From assembly GCF_040833975.1 (NCBI RefSeq), contig NZ_CP162131.1:231001-295000 (forward strand): DNA of 64,000 nucleotides, written 5' to 3'. Below, piece by piece: positions 24,651 through 36,294 of this stretch (its first letter is position 1; every line of letters begins with the position of its first letter). This DNA is from Leptospira sp. WS92.C1 (lineage in GTDB: Bacteria > Spirochaetota > Leptospiria > Leptospirales > Leptospiraceae). Under the pieces are notes generated by a model that had not been told where the DNA came from, did no database searches, and saw only the letters and a program-made list of their open reading frames with translations. The position numbers and the translations under genes were made by a program.

Positions 24651-25466
24651 ATGTCATTGAAAGATTCTTTCTTCGTAAATGAATAATTGATTTTTATCTT
24701 TTTAAAAAATATTTCTACAAATTGAAATAGAAAAAATTTATTAAGATAAAACGCCAACAATGACATTAAAATCTTTCTATTTCTATGAATTCCATATTGA
24801 AAGTTACTAAGAAACCTCAATCTCTTCAAAACGAAAAAAAATTTTAAATATAAAGAAACTCATCCAATCGAAAAAATACAGAATCTTTTAATCGTTCTAT
24901 ACACTCAAATCGGATTCCGAGACAAACTGAAAATCGGATTTTCTTTTATAATTACAAAGACGATAAAAATCCTAAAAGTTCGGATTCGGGTTAAACCAAA
25001 ATATCGGTTAAATTATAATTAGAATCGATTTCTATCAAATATACCGATTTAAACTGAAGGGTTTGAATCGGTAAAAAGAATTCTCGAAAATCGGCCTCTG
25101 TAATCCCGTTAACATCGATTGTTCAACCTATAAAAGTATTGAATTTATAAATCGGAACTCACAAAAATAGACCATTTTCAACGTATCCAAGAGTGCAAAA
25201 ATTCATCACTATGAAGGAAAAATCGTTTTTTCTAAGTCTGATGATTATTCAGAAAACATTGATTTTGTTAATATACTGAGACGCTGCTAAAATTCGTATG
25301 GTTGCGTTTCATGAAAGCCGAGCGCCGAAATACGGACGATAGATATATTAGTACTTTAGAAAATAATTGATATTTTTAAAAATTAGAATAAAATAATTTT
25401 TTAAGCTATTATTTATATTTAGAATATTTATTAATAGATAACGGATATCCTTCGGAATTAATCCTC
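24651..25466. other. AT-rich intergenic region upstream of hybrid kinase
   Basis: About 815 bp without a supported gene. Several copies of a loose AATCGGATT/GAATCGG word occur between 24908 and 25100. A 69-codon minus-strand frame at 24620-24829 overlaps the IS terminus and is not credible. The region presumably holds the promoter of the kinase gene at 25467. Confidence 0.4.
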
Positions 25467-28001
25467 ATGCGTTTTAAGAACATCAAGATTTTCCGTTTTT
25501 TATTATCAATTCTCCTCGGATGTCTCCTTTCCTGCGAGTATATCCAAACCGATTCAGATCCGATCCAAAATGGGCATATAGATCTTTCTCGTTGGGATCC
25601 GAATTCCGGTCCGTTGAACTTAAAGGGAGAATGGCAGTTCTGCTGGGATCAGTTGATTCCTCCCGATTCGAAGGAGGAAGTATGGGAGAAAAATTGCAAC
25701 GGCTATTTTCCGGTACCGTCCTACTGGAAGTTTTATGAAATTAACGGGAAACAATTGTCTCCGTTCGGAAAAGCGACTTATCGATTGAAAATCAAACTCC
25801 CGGAATCCTACAGCGAACCTTACAGCCTACTTTGGACCGAAATTCTTTCCGCGTTTGAAATTTTTATCGATAACCGCTCCGTCATCAAAATCGGTAAAGT
25901 AGGAGACAGTTTTGAATCGATGATTCCGGATCTAAGACCGGGTCAAGGATATATCGGACCGCTTCAAAACGAGATTACGATTGTCATTTGGATTTCGAAT
26001 TTCAACCATCAGAATCACGGCTTTTGGCAACCCCTTTATATTGGAAATTGGGAAAAGATTAGAAGCAAATACTCTATTGAAATTTTGATCGAGGTCGGAT
26101 GTTTCGCTTCTTTTTGTTTTATCGGTTTGTATCATCTCATTGCATTTCTCTTCAGAACACAATCCAAAGAATACTTATTTTTCGGCCTTTTTTGCATTCT
26201 TATGGGAATCAGACAACTGAGTTTAGAAAATCATAGTTTTTATATTTTTTTCCCAGAAGTAGGATTCGATTCGTATATTAGAATTATATACTTTATAGTA
26301 ATTGCAAACGCAACTGCAATGTGTTGGTTTATCAAATCCTTATTTTCAAACGAGATCCCTTCCGTATTTATCATTCTAATCACCTCTATTTTGACAGCAT
26401 TTGTCTTGGCTCTTTTTTTACCAGTTCGAGTGTTTACTCAATTTTCAGAAGCGATTTTTCTATTGATCACTTTTCTTCCCTTGAGTTTTATTCCATTTTT
26501 GATCAAGGCTTGGAAAAATCATAAAGAAGGCGCTATGATCATCCTATTTGCGAATGTGATCTTTACTCTGACGATCATCAACGATATTCTTTTTACTCTT
26601 GGATACGTCTCCACAGGATACTTCTCTCATATCGGAATCATCTTTTTCATTCTTTTAGAAGCAGTCGTATTGGCGAAAAAACTTGCGATGTCCATTCAAA
26701 ATTCCGAAAAGCTAACGGTGGAATTGGAATTGACCTTGGAGAAAAATATTCGCGCACACCGCGAAATACTAAAACTCAAAGAATTACAAAAGACAAGCTT
26801 AGAAACTCAAGTCGCTCTAAGAACTCAAGAATTGGTCAAAGCGCGTAACGAGGCGGAATCCGCGAATAAAGTGAAATCCCAATTTTTAGCAGCGATGAGC
26901 CACGAGATCAGAACTCCGTTAAACGGCGTCATAGGTTTATCCGAACAATTTAAATCCACTCCTCTCGATGCAAATCAAGAACATATTCTCAGCCTCATTC
27001 GAAGTAGCGGAGATACATTATTAAAAATCATAAATAATATTTTGGATTATTCCAAACTGGAAGCGGAGAAGATCGAATTGGAGATCGATCATTTTTCCTG
27101 GAAGGTTTTAGTTAAAGAGATCGAGGGTATTTATTCTTATCAAATCAAACAGAAAGACATAGATCTAAGTATAGAATTTTTTCCTGATTTTATCGATGAA
27201 GCCGCAGGAGATGAGCATAGAATCAAACAAATTCTTTCCAATCTCGTATCCAATGCCGTGAAATTTACCGATTCGGGAAGGATCGAAATTCGATTGTTTT
27301 CTCAAAGACTGGAAGAGCTGGAACATCGAATCGAATATAAGGTTCGGATTATCGATACCGGTGTCGGGATTCCAAAAGAAAAGATCGACTTTCTTTTTCA
27401 AAAGTTTTTTCAGTTGGATTCAAGCATTTCTAGAAAATACGGTGGCACAGGTCTCGGTCTTGCCATTTCCAAAAAGTTGGTCGAATTGATGGACGGAACA
27501 ATCCAAGCGATGCGAAATCAAGAAAAAGGATCCACATTTGAATTTTCCATCCTCCTTTTCGAAGACGCGTCTTACAAACCGATAAAACAAACTAAGGCGA
27601 TCGATTTTTCTAAACTTTCTTTGGATACAAATATACTGATTGCCGAAGACGATTCTACAAACATTTTTTTATTATCGCAGATTCTTAAAAAATTGAATAT
27701 CTCTCATGACATCGCTAAAGACGGCATCGAAGTGATAGAAAAAGTCAAAAAATCGAAATTCGATTTGATTTTTATGGACATCAATATGCCTCGTCTGGAC
27801 GGAATCAGCGCTTCCGAATTTATCTTAAACGATCCGAACATCGCAGAAAAACCGATTATCATTGCGGTCACAGCCGATGTATTGCAAGAAGACAAGACAA
27901 AATGTACTCGCGCGGGGATGTCCGGTTTTTTAGCAAAACCTTATTCTAGAAAAGAAATCGAACAGATGATTTACGATTGGTTGATCGAACAAAAACAGTA
28001 G
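25467..28001 (+). CDS. 7TMR-DISM hybrid sensor histidine kinase
   Basis: 844 residues. It begins with a lipoprotein-like signal (LLSILLGCLLSC), then a periplasmic DISM-type sugar-binding-like domain (residues about 40-195, GPLNLKGEWQFCWDQL). Seven membrane helices follow (about 205-405), then a coiled coil, a HisKA domain with His in MSHEIRTPLNG (about 480), and an HATPase with DTGVGIP and GGTGLGLAISK. A C-terminal receiver has its Asp in LIFMDINMPRLDG. The 7TM/DISM layout suggests sensing of an external ligand. It stands divergent from the minus-strand cluster at 28032. Confidence 0.92.
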   Translation: MRFKNIKIFRFLLSILLGCLLSCEYIQTDSDPIQNGHIDLSRWDPNSGPLNLKGEWQFCWDQLIPPDSKEEVWEKNCNGYFPVPSYWKFYEINGKQLSPFGKATYRLKIKLPESYSEPYSLLWTEILSAFEIFIDNRSVIKIGKVGDSFESMIPDLRPGQGYIGPLQNEITIVIWISNFNHQNHGFWQPLYIGNWEKIRSKYSIEILIEVGCFASFCFIGLYHLIAFLFRTQSKEYLFFGLFCILMGIRQLSLENHSFYIFFPEVGFDSYIRIIYFIVIANATAMCWFIKSLFSNEIPSVFIILITSILTAFVLALFLPVRVFTQFSEAIFLLITFLPLSFIPFLIKAWKNHKEGAMIILFANVIFTLTIINDILFTLGYVSTGYFSHIGIIFFILLEAVVLAKKLAMSIQNSEKLTVELELTLEKNIRAHREILKLKELQKTSLETQVALRTQELVKARNEAESANKVKSQFLAAMSHEIRTPLNGVIGLSEQFKSTPLDANQEHILSLIRSSGDTLLKIINNILDYSKLEAEKIELEIDHFSWKVLVKEIEGIYSYQIKQKDIDLSIEFFPDFIDEAAGDEHRIKQILSNLVSNAVKFTDSGRIEIRLFSQRLEELEHRIEYKVRIIDTGVGIPKEKIDFLFQKFFQLDSSISRKYGGTGLGLAISKKLVELMDGTIQAMRNQEKGSTFEFSILLFEDASYKPIKQTKAIDFSKLSLDTNILIAEDDSTNIFLLSQILKKLNISHDIAKDGIEVIEKVKKSKFDLIFMDINMPRLDGISASEFILNDPNIAEKPIIIAVTADVLQEDKTKCTRAGMSGFLAKPYSRKEIEQMIYDWLIEQKQ

Positions 28002-28031
28002 ACCCGTTTTTGGATCTACAAATTGAATCTT

Positions 28032-28793
28032 TCAAGAATCAGAATTCTCCAGATCCCGAATCATCAAAACGACGCCGAGCTGTTCTCCGTTGCTCCCCAT
28101 CACCGATTTTGCGGCTACGGTCACTTGCGTCTTGTTTCCATTTTTTCCAATTAGAATCCCATTTGATGGGATATCGGATCTGAGATTTTTTTCCACTATG
28201 GCCTCGTTCTTGGTGTTATTTTTTGAAGAGGTGTCGACGATATGAATAATTTCTAAAAGTTTTTTTCCCAAGGCTTCGCTCTCATTCCATCCGGTCAGTT
28301 TTTGCGCCGTAGGATTGATAAAAAAAACGATGTCCGTATTATCCGAAGCAATCACTCCCTCTCCTATACTTTTAAGAGTTGCACTCAGCCATTTTTCTTT
28401 TTTGAGAATTTCCTTTTCGGTCTCGTTTTTATGCAACGTAAGTTCGATCGCGATCTGAAGTTCTCGAGTCTGAAACGGTTTCAAAATAAATCCGCTCGGA
28501 GACGTTTCCTTTGCCCGCGTTAGCGTATCCGTATCGGAAGACGCAGTAAGATAAATGATGGGTGTATTTAAAAATTCGCGAATTTGTTTCACCGCCTCCA
28601 CTCCGTCCATACCTTGAGCTAAGATGATATCCATCAAAATCAGGTCGGGTTGGAATTTTTTTGCCTGTTGAATCGCGTCTTCGCCGTTAGAGGATACATA
28701 TAGAGTCGAATATCCCATCTTAATCAGACGATATTTGATATCTTGCGCAACGAGGGTTTCGTCTTCTACAATGAGTATTTTCGCGGTTTCCAT
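28032..28793 (-). CDS. Response regulator with PAS domain (REC-PAS)
   Basis: 253 residues. The N-terminal receiver (2-120) has VEDE, phospho-Asp in DLILMDIILAQGMDG, and the Lys switch in GFILKPF. A PAS domain (about 135-245) contains SIGEGVIASDNTDIVFFINPTAQKLTGW. No output domain follows, so it may act as a phospho-relay or signal-binding adaptor. It is 15 bp from the downstream end of the REC-PAS-GGDEF gene and shares its architecture without GGDEF. AAAGGA precedes the ATG. Confidence 0.88.
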   Translation of the reverse strand: METAKILIVEDETLVAQDIKYRLIKMGYSTLYVSSNGEDAIQQAKKFQPDLILMDIILAQGMDGVEAVKQIREFLNTPIIYLTASSDTDTLTRAKETSPSGFILKPFQTRELQIAIELTLHKNETEKEILKKEKWLSATLKSIGEGVIASDNTDIVFFINPTAQKLTGWNESEALGKKLLEIIHIVDTSSKNNTKNEAIVEKNLRSDIPSNGILIGKNGNKTQVTVAAKSVMGSNGEQLGVVLMIRDLENSDS

Positions 28794-28808
28794 TTTTTCC
28801 TTTGAACG

Positions 28809-30125
28809 TTATACTACATTCTTATCCGTTTCTGCGCAAAAAAAAGCATACGAATTTTTTCCATGAAGTTTGGATCTATACATAGCCGTATCAGCAAAAC
28901 GAATCAGTTCGTCCAAGTCGTTGCCGTTTGTCGGATAGATGGAAATACCGATGCTTACACTGATTATGATCTCTTGTCCACGAATGAGAAACGGTTTACG
29001 AACCACATCCAGCAATTTTTTAACGACTAATTCCACGTCGTCCGGATTTGCAAGATCGTTGAGAATGATGATAAATTCATCTCCGGCTAATCGCACCACG
29101 ATATCATCTTCCCTTACAGAGGCTTTCATTCTTTCGGAAAATTCTTTGAGTAGAAAATCGCCTGCTTCGTGTCCCATCCTATCATTGACTTGTTTAAAAT
29201 CATCCAAATCCAAAAACAAAAACGCCATGTTATGATTGATCCGCTTTGGTCTCGCAAGATCTATATTCTGTTTGAATCGCTCGAAAAGAAGAGCACGATT
29301 TGGTAAACCGGTAAGAGGATCGTGATACGCGAGATATCGAATGCATTCCTCCGTAATTTTTCTTTCGGTGATATCCCTAAACACAAGTACGGCACCGAGC
29401 ATTTTTCCATCATCGGAATGAATCAGAGATGCCGTACATTCGATCGGAACTTCCTTTTGCTCCCTATCCAAAAGTTGGACATCGTTTACAAAATAAAGAG
29501 GTTCGTTTTGTCTGAGAATCATCGAAATAGGATCCGTTATCAAATCTCGTGTGGAATCGGATACGATTCTGATAATGTCTTGGATATTGTTTCCTACCGC
29601 TTCGCGCATAGTCCATCCCGTAAGGAGTTCAGACATACGATTCATAAAAGTTACAATACCTTTTGAATCTGTGGTAATCACACAGTCCCCGATACTTTCC
29701 AGAGTGGTTAAAAGCAGATGTCGATTTTCCCTTAATTTTTTTTCCATGGAATGTTTATTGAGTGCGATCTCAATAGCGACTTGAAGTTCTCTGGTTCTTA
29801 CCGGTTTGATTATATAACCGTAAGGTTCGGTTGCTTTTGTTCTCGATAAAGAATGATCGTCCGCATACGCGGTGAGATAGATGACAGCAACATCCATCTT
29901 AGACTTTAATTCGGTAGCGACTTCAATACCGTCTATCGTGCCCCTCGAAAGCATGATATCCATAAGGATCAGATCCGGTTTCAACTCCAAGGCCTTCTGA
30001 ATCGCGTCCGTTCCAGTAGAAGCGATTACTGGAGAATTATATCCGATTTTTAGAAGACGATTTCGAATATCCTTTGCGACGACCTTTTCATCTTCAACGA
30101 TGAGAATTTTTACGGACTTCTTCAT
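28809..30125 (-). CDS. Diguanylate cyclase response regulator (REC-PAS-GGDEF)
   Basis: 438 residues. Receiver 1-125 has Asp in DLILMDIMLSRGTIDG. PAS about 135-255 (LESIGDCVITTDSKGIVTFMN) ends in the PAC motif VFRDITERK. The GGDEF domain (about 265-425) has YHDPLTGLPNRALLF, FLDLDDFKQVNDRMGHEAGD and active site RLAGDEF, in which Ala replaces the first Gly; this variant is usually active. It makes c-di-GMP in response to phosphorylation. The start overlaps the upstream gene's stop by 4 nt (ATGA), implying coupled translation with the REC-HisKA_2 kinase. Confidence 0.92.
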   Translation of the reverse strand: MKKSVKILIVEDEKVVAKDIRNRLLKIGYNSPVIASTGTDAIQKALELKPDLILMDIMLSRGTIDGIEVATELKSKMDVAVIYLTAYADDHSLSRTKATEPYGYIIKPVRTRELQVAIEIALNKHSMEKKLRENRHLLLTTLESIGDCVITTDSKGIVTFMNRMSELLTGWTMREAVGNNIQDIIRIVSDSTRDLITDPISMILRQNEPLYFVNDVQLLDREQKEVPIECTASLIHSDDGKMLGAVLVFRDITERKITEECIRYLAYHDPLTGLPNRALLFERFKQNIDLARPKRINHNMAFLFLDLDDFKQVNDRMGHEAGDFLLKEFSERMKASVREDDIVVRLAGDEFIIILNDLANPDDVELVVKKLLDVVRKPFLIRGQEIIISVSIGISIYPTNGNDLDELIRFADTAMYRSKLHGKNSYAFFCAETDKNVV

Positions 30126-31312
30126 TTTTTTACCCGCCCCCAGTCCAGCGTAGTAAGCATGAACTTAGTTCCATTACTTCGATCCAACGTCAGATTTGCT
30201 CCGATTTGTTCAGCGAGTGTGTTTACCAATTGTAAACCCAAAGAATCCGTTTGATGATAATCTATATCTTCCGGAAAACCTACACCGTCGTCCTGAACTG
30301 TCAGAGCAAATCCTTCTTCAAATGTTTTTATCGATATGTATATTTTTCCTATTTCTCTGCCCTTAAATCCGTATTTTAGAGAGTTGGTGACTAACTCGGT
30401 TACGATCAAACCGCAATGGATCGCCGTATCCAAGTTTAGATAAATCGGTTCCGTATCGATTTCAAAATCGATCTTGGAATTTACCCGATACGTTCTTAAA
30501 AGATTTGTAACAAGACTATTCAGATATTCCCTAAAATCCATTTGTGCCAAATCCTTATTCTGATAGAGCAGTTCGTGGATAAGCGCGATCGATTTAATTC
30601 TCGATTGAGCGTCTTCGAACATCTCAAAGGACTTACTGTCCGTAATATAATTTCCTTGCAGACTTAGGATGCTGGAAACGATCTGAAGATTGTTTTTTAC
30701 CCTGTGATGGATCTCACGAAGCAAAATTTCCTTTTCCCGCAAAGAATCCTTTAAAGCGACCTCTGCACGTTGACGTTCTCCGATCTCGGTGATGAGTTCC
30801 TCGTTTACCTTGTGTAATTCGGCCGTTCGTTCTTCCACTCGTTGTTCCAACTGATCGTGACTTTCTCTGAGCAATTCTTCCTGAAGAATTAATATTTTAT
30901 TTTTCTTATATAGATCGACAAAAACAGCCACTTTGGATTTTAGAATTTCAGGAGCGATCGGTTTGATCAGAAAATCGACGGCGCCCAAGGAATACCCCTT
31001 AAACATCCAACTTTCATTATTTCCGTATGCTGTCAGAAAGATGATCGGAATTTGGGCGCAAAACTCCCTCTGACGAATCAAGGAAGCGACTTCGAACCCA
31101 TCCAATCCCGGCATACGAATATCCATAAAAATCAGAGCAAAATCGTTCGGATTTAAAAGCGCTCGCAGGGCCTCTTCGCCGGACTGTGCTTTGACAAGAT
31201 TTAGTTCCGATTTGGATAGAATATTCTCCATCACCCATAGATTATCAGGATTGTCGTCTACAATCAAAACATTTACTTTTACTTTAGGCTCCATACTTAC
31301 CTGCCTAACCAA
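30122..31312 (-). CDS. REC-HisKA_2 histidine kinase
   Basis: 396 residues. The receiver (10-130) has Asp in ALIFMDIRMPGLDGFE. A coiled coil (135-190) joins it to a HisKA_2 domain with His in REIHHRVKNNLQIVSSIL (about 212) and an HATPase containing DDGVGFPED. HisKA_2 kinases often signal through stand-alone receivers such as the two proteins encoded next. It overlaps the previous gene by 16 nt and the next by 4, so this is an operon reading from 36294 to at least 28809. Confidence 0.9.
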   Translation of the reverse strand: MVRQVSMEPKVKVNVLIVDDNPDNLWVMENILSKSELNLVKAQSGEEALRALLNPNDFALIFMDIRMPGLDGFEVASLIRQREFCAQIPIIFLTAYGNNESWMFKGYSLGAVDFLIKPIAPEILKSKVAVFVDLYKKNKILILQEELLRESHDQLEQRVEERTAELHKVNEELITEIGERQRAEVALKDSLREKEILLREIHHRVKNNLQIVSSILSLQGNYITDSKSFEMFEDAQSRIKSIALIHELLYQNKDLAQMDFREYLNSLVTNLLRTYRVNSKIDFEIDTEPIYLNLDTAIHCGLIVTELVTNSLKYGFKGREIGKIYISIKTFEEGFALTVQDDGVGFPEDIDYHQTDSLGLQLVNTLAEQIGANLTLDRSNGTKFMLTTLDWGRVKK

Positions 31313-34300
31313 ACTCTAAGCAAAGAAAGCAGTTGGTCTACATCCACCGGTTTTGTGATATAATCGGTGGCACCGGCTTCTATACATTTTTCCCGGTCCC
31401 CTTTCATCGCCTTGGCGGTTACGGCGATAATCGGGAGCTGGGAGAATTTTTGAATGGAACGGATCTTTCGCATCGCCTCGTAACCGTCCATATCCGGCAT
31501 CATCACATCCATAATGACGATTTCGATATCCGAAGTCGTCTGCAAAAGATTGACGCCATCTTGTGCGTTCTCTGCAAATGCAATCCTCATCTTGTGCTGT
31601 TCCAAAATGCTCGTAAGTGCGAAAATATTCCGCACATCGTCGTCGACTATAAGAACTTTACGTTCTTTTAATATAGGATCGTTGTGAGAAGATTCAGAGA
31701 TCATCTTTCTTTGAACGGGAGAAATACTTTCATTGGATCGGTGTAAAAAAACCGCGGTCTCATCCACCAACGCAGCAAGATTCTCCACTTCCTTGATCGT
31801 ATTGGTTTCTTTCAGATGTTGAATCTTCAAAACGTCGTTTTGACTCATCGGAGTATCAGAATAGATCAAAATCGGCAGTTGATCCAAACCCAACCGATTG
31901 ATCTCCTTTGTCAGCTCGAAGACGGAACCGTCCGGCAATCGAAGACAAGAAATCATACAGTCAAACGTATCACTTTGAAGCGCTTCCAAAACTTCCTTTG
32001 ACGAACCCGCTATTTTTGTGACCACGTCTCCGTTTCCGATCAACTCCACCAATTTTTTGCTTTGTTCTTCGTCTCCTTCCGCAATCAACAGTTGTTTCGG
32101 TTTCCCCTCTATAAATTTTCTGATCTTGTCGATTTCGTTTTGAAGAGCCGCTTCATCCACCGGTTTTGTGATATGACCAAAAGCCCCCATTCTCAAACTT
32201 CTTCTCCATTGATTGTCTTCCGAAAGAATCAGAACCGGAACGTGTCTGAATTTAGGTTCTCGTTTCAACCAATTTAGGATAAACCATCCGTTCATATCGC
32301 TTAAATGAAAATCGAGAAGAATGGCATGAACGGAATATCCCTGTAAAAGAGAAAATCCGGTCTTTCCATCCAAAGCAACAAGCCCCTTAAATCCGTTGGA
32401 TTGAACAAGCTGCAAAAGTCGCCGCGCCAATGCTTCCTCTCCTTCGATGATCAAAATCACTTCTCCAAAAAGATTGGAACGATCGTCATCGATCATTCTA
32501 CGTTGCGCTCGAAGAGCTCCTTGTAAGGAAGGCTCGTTGAATATATTCGGAATGAATGTCCCCCCCCTATCGTCGAGGATTGGAGGTTGCACCCAAGTTT
32601 CACCGGGTATTTCTTCCATTAAAGATTCTTCCGTAGGAATGTATTCCGCAGGAAGATAAAGAGAGAATGTGCTTCCCGAGCCCGTTTCGCTGATCAGCTT
32701 TAGTTCACCGCCTAACAAGCGTGTAATCTCTTTGCTGATCGAAAGACCAAGTCCAGTGCCTCCGTATTTTCTACTCGTACTTCCATCCGCTTGGCGAAAG
32801 GCTTCGAAGATGAGATTTTGTTTTTCCGGAGGAATTCCGATTCCGGTATCGATCACGGAAAATTCGATCACCGATCCCGCTTGATTGAGAATCTTATGTT
32901 CTTCATTCCAACCGCTCTGCGCTGGTTTGATCTGAAGACGAACTCCGCCTTTTTCGGTAAATTTAAAAGCGTTTGAAAGAAGGTTTCGAAGAATCTGCTG
33001 TAATCGTTGCAGGTCCGTGGTCATACGAATCGGAAGTTCGGTATTTAGATCTACTTGGAATTTGAGTTCCTTGTTTCGAGCGGTTTCACGGAAGGACCGT
33101 TCCAAATATTCCGCAAGATCCCCAAAGGAAACCGCATCCAAATCGACCGTCATTTTTCCGGATTCTATTTTAGAAAGATCTAATATATCATTGATCAACT
33201 GGAGTAGATCGTTTCCGGAACTGTGAATCGTACGCGCATATTCTATCTGTTTAGTCGAAAGATTTTGGTTTTCGTTATCATACAACAGTCTGGATAGAAT
33301 GAGCATGTTGTTGAGAGGCGTCCGAAGCTCGTGGGACATATTTGCTAGAAATTCCGATTTGTATCTGGAAGTAAGAGCCAGTTGTCTCGCCTTTTCTTCT
33401 AGGGAATGTCTGGCTTGTTCCACTTCTATATTTTTACGTTCTACCTCGTTATTGTTTCGAGCGAGTAATTTGGCCTTTTCTTCCAGCTCGTCGTTTTTCT
33501 CCTGTAACTCTTCCCTTTGTTCCTTGAGTAGGTCTTCGGAAGCTTGTAGAGATTTTGCTTGGTCTTCCAGACGTTCGTTTGTCTTTGTCAACTCTTCCTG
33601 ACGTCCTTGGAGCTCTTCGGTCAAAGTAGTCGATTGTATCAGAAGTTCTTCCGTCCGCATACTGGCCGCGATCGTATTGAGTACGATCCCGATACTTTCC
33701 GTAAGCTGATCCACAAAGTTTAAGTGAATCGGGGTAAAACTGGAAAACGAAGCCAGCTCGATGATAGCCTTGACTTCGCCTTCGAATAACACAGGTAATA
33801 CGACTATGTTTAAGGGGGCCGCCTCTCCAAGCGCGGAACCGATCTTGATATAATCTCCCGGCACATGTGTGAGCAAAATTCTTTCCTTTTCCAGAAAACA
33901 CTGACCTACCAGCCCTTCTCCCGGACGAAACCGGTTGGACACATACTTGCGTTCCTGATACGCATAACTTACGAGAAGTTTTAAAGACGGTTCGTTTTCC
34001 ACCGTTTCGGTAATGAAAAATGCACCGTGTTGAGCGGAGACTAATGGAGCGAGTTCGGAAAGAATGAGTTTACTCACGTTGACTAGATTTCGTTGTCCTT
34101 GTAGTAAACGGGTGAATTTTGCGAGGTTTGTTTTAAGCCAGTCTTGTTCGGTGTTGATCCGGGTCGTTTCGCGAAGATTTCGAATCATCTCGTTGATGTT
34201 ATCCGAAAGGGCTGCGACCTCTCCCGCGGCCTTTACCATTACCGTTCTGGAAAGATCCCCCTTGGTCACACCCGTTGCCACTTCCGCGATCGCACGCACC

Positions 34301-36294
34301 TGCGTGGTCAGGTTACTCGCGAGTTGGTTCACGTTATCCGTAAGATCCCGCCACAAACCGGCGGCTCCAGGCACACTCGCTTGCCCGCCCAGCTTTCCTT
34401 CGATTCCCACCTCACGCGCCACTGTGGTTACCTGATCCCCAAAGAGTCCCAAGGTATCGATCATATCGTTGATCGTATCCGAGAGTTCGGCGATCTCTCC
34501 CTTTGCTTCCAAGTAGAGTTTCTTTTTCAAATCCCCGTTTGCGACCGAGGTTACGACCTTTGCAATCCCCCGCACCTGAGTCGTAAGGTTGTTCGCCATA
34601 AAGTTCACGGAATCCGTTAAGTCCTTCCAAGTTCCCGCAACCCCACGAACGTCCGCTTGACCGCCGAGGATCCCTTCCGTTCCCACTTCCTTTGCAACAC
34701 GCGTTACTTCCGATGCGAACGAGTTTAACTGATCCACCATCGTGTTGATCGTATTTTTTAATTCTAAGATCTCTCCCTTTACATCCACCGTGATCTTTTT
34801 GGATAAGTCACCGCGCGCTACCGCGGTCGTTACGTCCGCGATGTTACGAACCTGACCCGTTAAGTTCGACGCCATCGAGTTCACACTGTCCGTTAAGTCC
34901 TTCCAAGTTCCCGCAACCCCACGAACATCCGCTTGACCGCCGAGGATCCCTTCCGTTCCCACTTCCTTTGCAACACGAGTTACTTCCGAGGCGAACGAGT
35001 TTAACTGATCCACCATCGTGTTGATCGTATTTTTTAATTCTAAGATCTCTCCCTTTACATCCACGGTGATCTTTTTGGATAAGTCACCGCGCGCTACCGC
35101 GGTCGTTACGTCCGCGATGTTACGAACCTGACCCGTTAAGTTCGACGCCATCGAGTTCACACTGTCCGTTAAGTCCTTCCAAGTTCCCGCAACTCCACGA
35201 ACGTCCGCTTGACCACCGAGTTTCCCTTCCGTTCCTACTTCCTTTGCAACACGAGTTACTTCCGATGCGAACGAGTTTAACTGATCCACCATCGTGTTGA
35301 TCGTATCCTTGAGCTCTAAGATCTCTCCCTTTACATCCACGGTGATCTTTTTGGACAAGTCACCGGTCGCAACCGCCTTGGTGACCTCGGCGATATCCCG
35401 CACTTGTCCGGTGAGGTTGGATGCCATCGAGTTCACGGAATCCGTTAAGTCCTTCCAAGTTCCCGCAACCCCACGAACGTCCGCCTGACCGCCGAGTTTC
35501 CCTTCCGTTCCTACTTCCTTTGCAACACGAGTTACTTCCGAGGCGAACGAGTTTAACTGATCCACCATCGTGTTGATCGTATTTTTTAATTCTAAGATCT
35601 CTCCCTTTACATCCACGGTGATCTTTTTGGATAAGTCACCGCGCGCTACTGCGGTCGTTACATCCGCGATGTTACGAACCTGACCCGTTAAGTTCGACGC
35701 CATCGAGTTCACACTGTCCGTTAAGTCCTTCCAAGTTCCCGCAACTCCACGAACGTCCGCTTGACCACCGAGTTTCCCTTCCGTTCCTACTTCTCGTGCC
35801 ACCCGAGTTACTTCCGATGCGAACGAGTTTAACTGATCCACCATCGTGTTTACGATTTTTGCTGTTCGAAGGAATTCTCCTTTCAAGGGACGTCCTTCGA
35901 TTTCCAAGGACATGTTTTGCGAAAGGTCACCACCTGCGACGGCGCCGATCACACGCATGACTTCGGTGTTAGGTTGTACTAAATTTCCGATCAAGGAATT
36001 GACGGAGTCCATGCAAGCGGCCCAAGATCCGGTTGCCGCGACCGCGCTGATTCTTTGTGAAATTTTACCTTCTTGACCTACTTCGTTACTAATACGCTCG
36101 AATTCCTTTACCATCCGATCGTTTTGGTCTATGATATCGTTGATGAGGTCTGCGATCTTGCCTGCAACTCCTGTCGAATCCAGAGGCATTCGGTGGGAAA
36201 GATCGCCGCGTTTGAGTGCGGACAATACCGATAGGATCTGCTTTAAATCCAAGGAATTCTTTTCCGTGAACTCTGCTGTTCTCGTATCCGCCAT
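31297..36294 (-). CDS. Cytosolic poly-HAMP hybrid histidine kinase with three receivers
   Basis: 1665 residues and no membrane segment. About eight HAMP-type modules of 92 residues fill residues 1-720; each has a GDLS(K) core and most have [11 protein letters not shown] and [14 protein letters not shown] domain follows (about 735-880), then a coiled coil, HisKA with [11 protein letters not shown] (about 990), and HATPase with [10 protein letters not shown] and [10 protein letters not shown]. Then come three receivers: the first has [11 protein letters not shown]; the second lacks the phospho-Asp ([10 protein letters not shown]); the third is canonical ([13 protein letters not shown]). The layout resembles group III (Nik1-like) kinases that sense osmotic or envelope stress. 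GGGGG lies before the ATG. Confidence 0.93.
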   Translation of the reverse strand: MADTRTAEFTEKNSLDLKQILSVLSALKRGDLSHRMPLDSTGVAGKIADLINDIIDQNDRMVKEFERISNEVGQEGKISQRISAVAATGSWAACMDSVNSLIGNLVQPNTEVMRVIGAVAGGDLSQNMSLEIEGRPLKGEFLRTAKIVNTMVDQLNSFASEVTRVAREVGTEGKLGGQADVRGVAGTWKDLTDSVNSMASNLTGQVRNIADVTTAVARGDLSKKITVDVKGEILELKNTINTMVDQLNSFASEVTRVAKEVGTEGKLGGQADVRGVAGTWKDLTDSVNSMASNLTGQVRDIAEVTKAVATGDLSKKITVDVKGEILELKDTINTMVDQLNSFASEVTRVAKEVGTEGKLGGQADVRGVAGTWKDLTDSVNSMASNLTGQVRNIADVTTAVARGDLSKKITVDVKGEILELKNTINTMVDQLNSFASEVTRVAKEVGTEGILGGQADVRGVAGTWKDLTDSVNSMASNLTGQVRNIADVTTAVARGDLSKKITVDVKGEILELKNTINTMVDQLNSFASEVTRVAKEVGTEGILGGQADVRGVAGTWKDLTDSVNFMANNLTTQVRGIAKVVTSVANGDLKKKLYLEAKGEIAELSDTINDMIDTLGLFGDQVTTVAREVGIEGKLGGQASVPGAAGLWRDLTDNVNQLASNLTTQVRAIAEVATGVTKGDLSRTVMVKAAGEVAALSDNINEMIRNLRETTRINTEQDWLKTNLAKFTRLLQGQRNLVNVSKLILSELAPLVSAQHGAFFITETVENEPSLKLLVSYAYQERKYVSNRFRPGEGLVGQCFLEKERILLTHVPGDYIKIGSALGEAAPLNIVVLPVLFEGEVKAIIELASFSSFTPIHLNFVDQLTESIGIVLNTIAASMRTEELLIQSTTLTEELQGRQEELTKTNERLEDQAKSLQASEDLLKEQREELQEKNDELEEKAKLLARNNNEVERKNIEVEQARHSLEEKARQLALTSRYKSEFLANMSHELRTPLNNMLILSRLLYDNENQNLSTKQIEYARTIHSSGNDLLQLINDILDLSKIESGKMTVDLDAVSFGDLAEYLERSFRETARNKELKFQVDLNTELPIRMTTDLQRLQQILRNLLSNAFKFTEKGGVRLQIKPAQSGWNEEHKILNQAGSVIEFSVIDTGIGIPPEKQNLIFEAFRQADGSTSRKYGGTGLGLSISKEITRLLGGELKLISETGSGSTFSLYLPAEYIPTEESLMEEIPGETWVQPPILDDRGGTFIPNIFNEPSLQGALRAQRRMIDDDRSNLFGEVILIIEGEEALARRLLQLVQSNGFKGLVALDGKTGFSLLQGYSVHAILLDFHLSDMNGWFILNWLKREPKFRHVPVLILSEDNQWRRSLRMGAFGHITKPVDEAALQNEIDKIRKFIEGKPKQLLIAEGDEEQSKKLVELIGNGDVVTKIAGSSKEVLEALQSDTFDCMISCLRLPDGSVFELTKEINRLGLDQLPILIYSDTPMSQNDVLKIQHLKETNTIKEVENLAALVDETAVFLHRSNESISPVQRKMISESSHNDPILKERKVLIVDDDVRNIFALTSILEQHKMRIAFAENAQDGVNLLQTTSDIEIVIMDVMMPDMDGYEAMRKIRSIQKFSQLPIIAVTAKAMKGDREKCIEAGATDYITKPVDVDQLLSLLRVWLGR
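34600..35870 (-). repeat. 276-bp tandem coding repeat (HAMP modules)
   Basis: The word GTCCTTCCAAGTTCCCGCAA recurs at 34621, 34897, 35173, 35449 and 35725, exactly 276 bp apart, and long stretches between are nearly identical. Each unit is 92 codons. The near-identity at DNA level shows recent duplication or gene conversion, so repeat number may differ among strains. Confidence 0.9.

Noticed and set aside
34600..35870. CRISPR-like or satellite array
   Set aside because: The 276-bp period is a multiple of three, lies in a coding frame and encodes HAMP modules.
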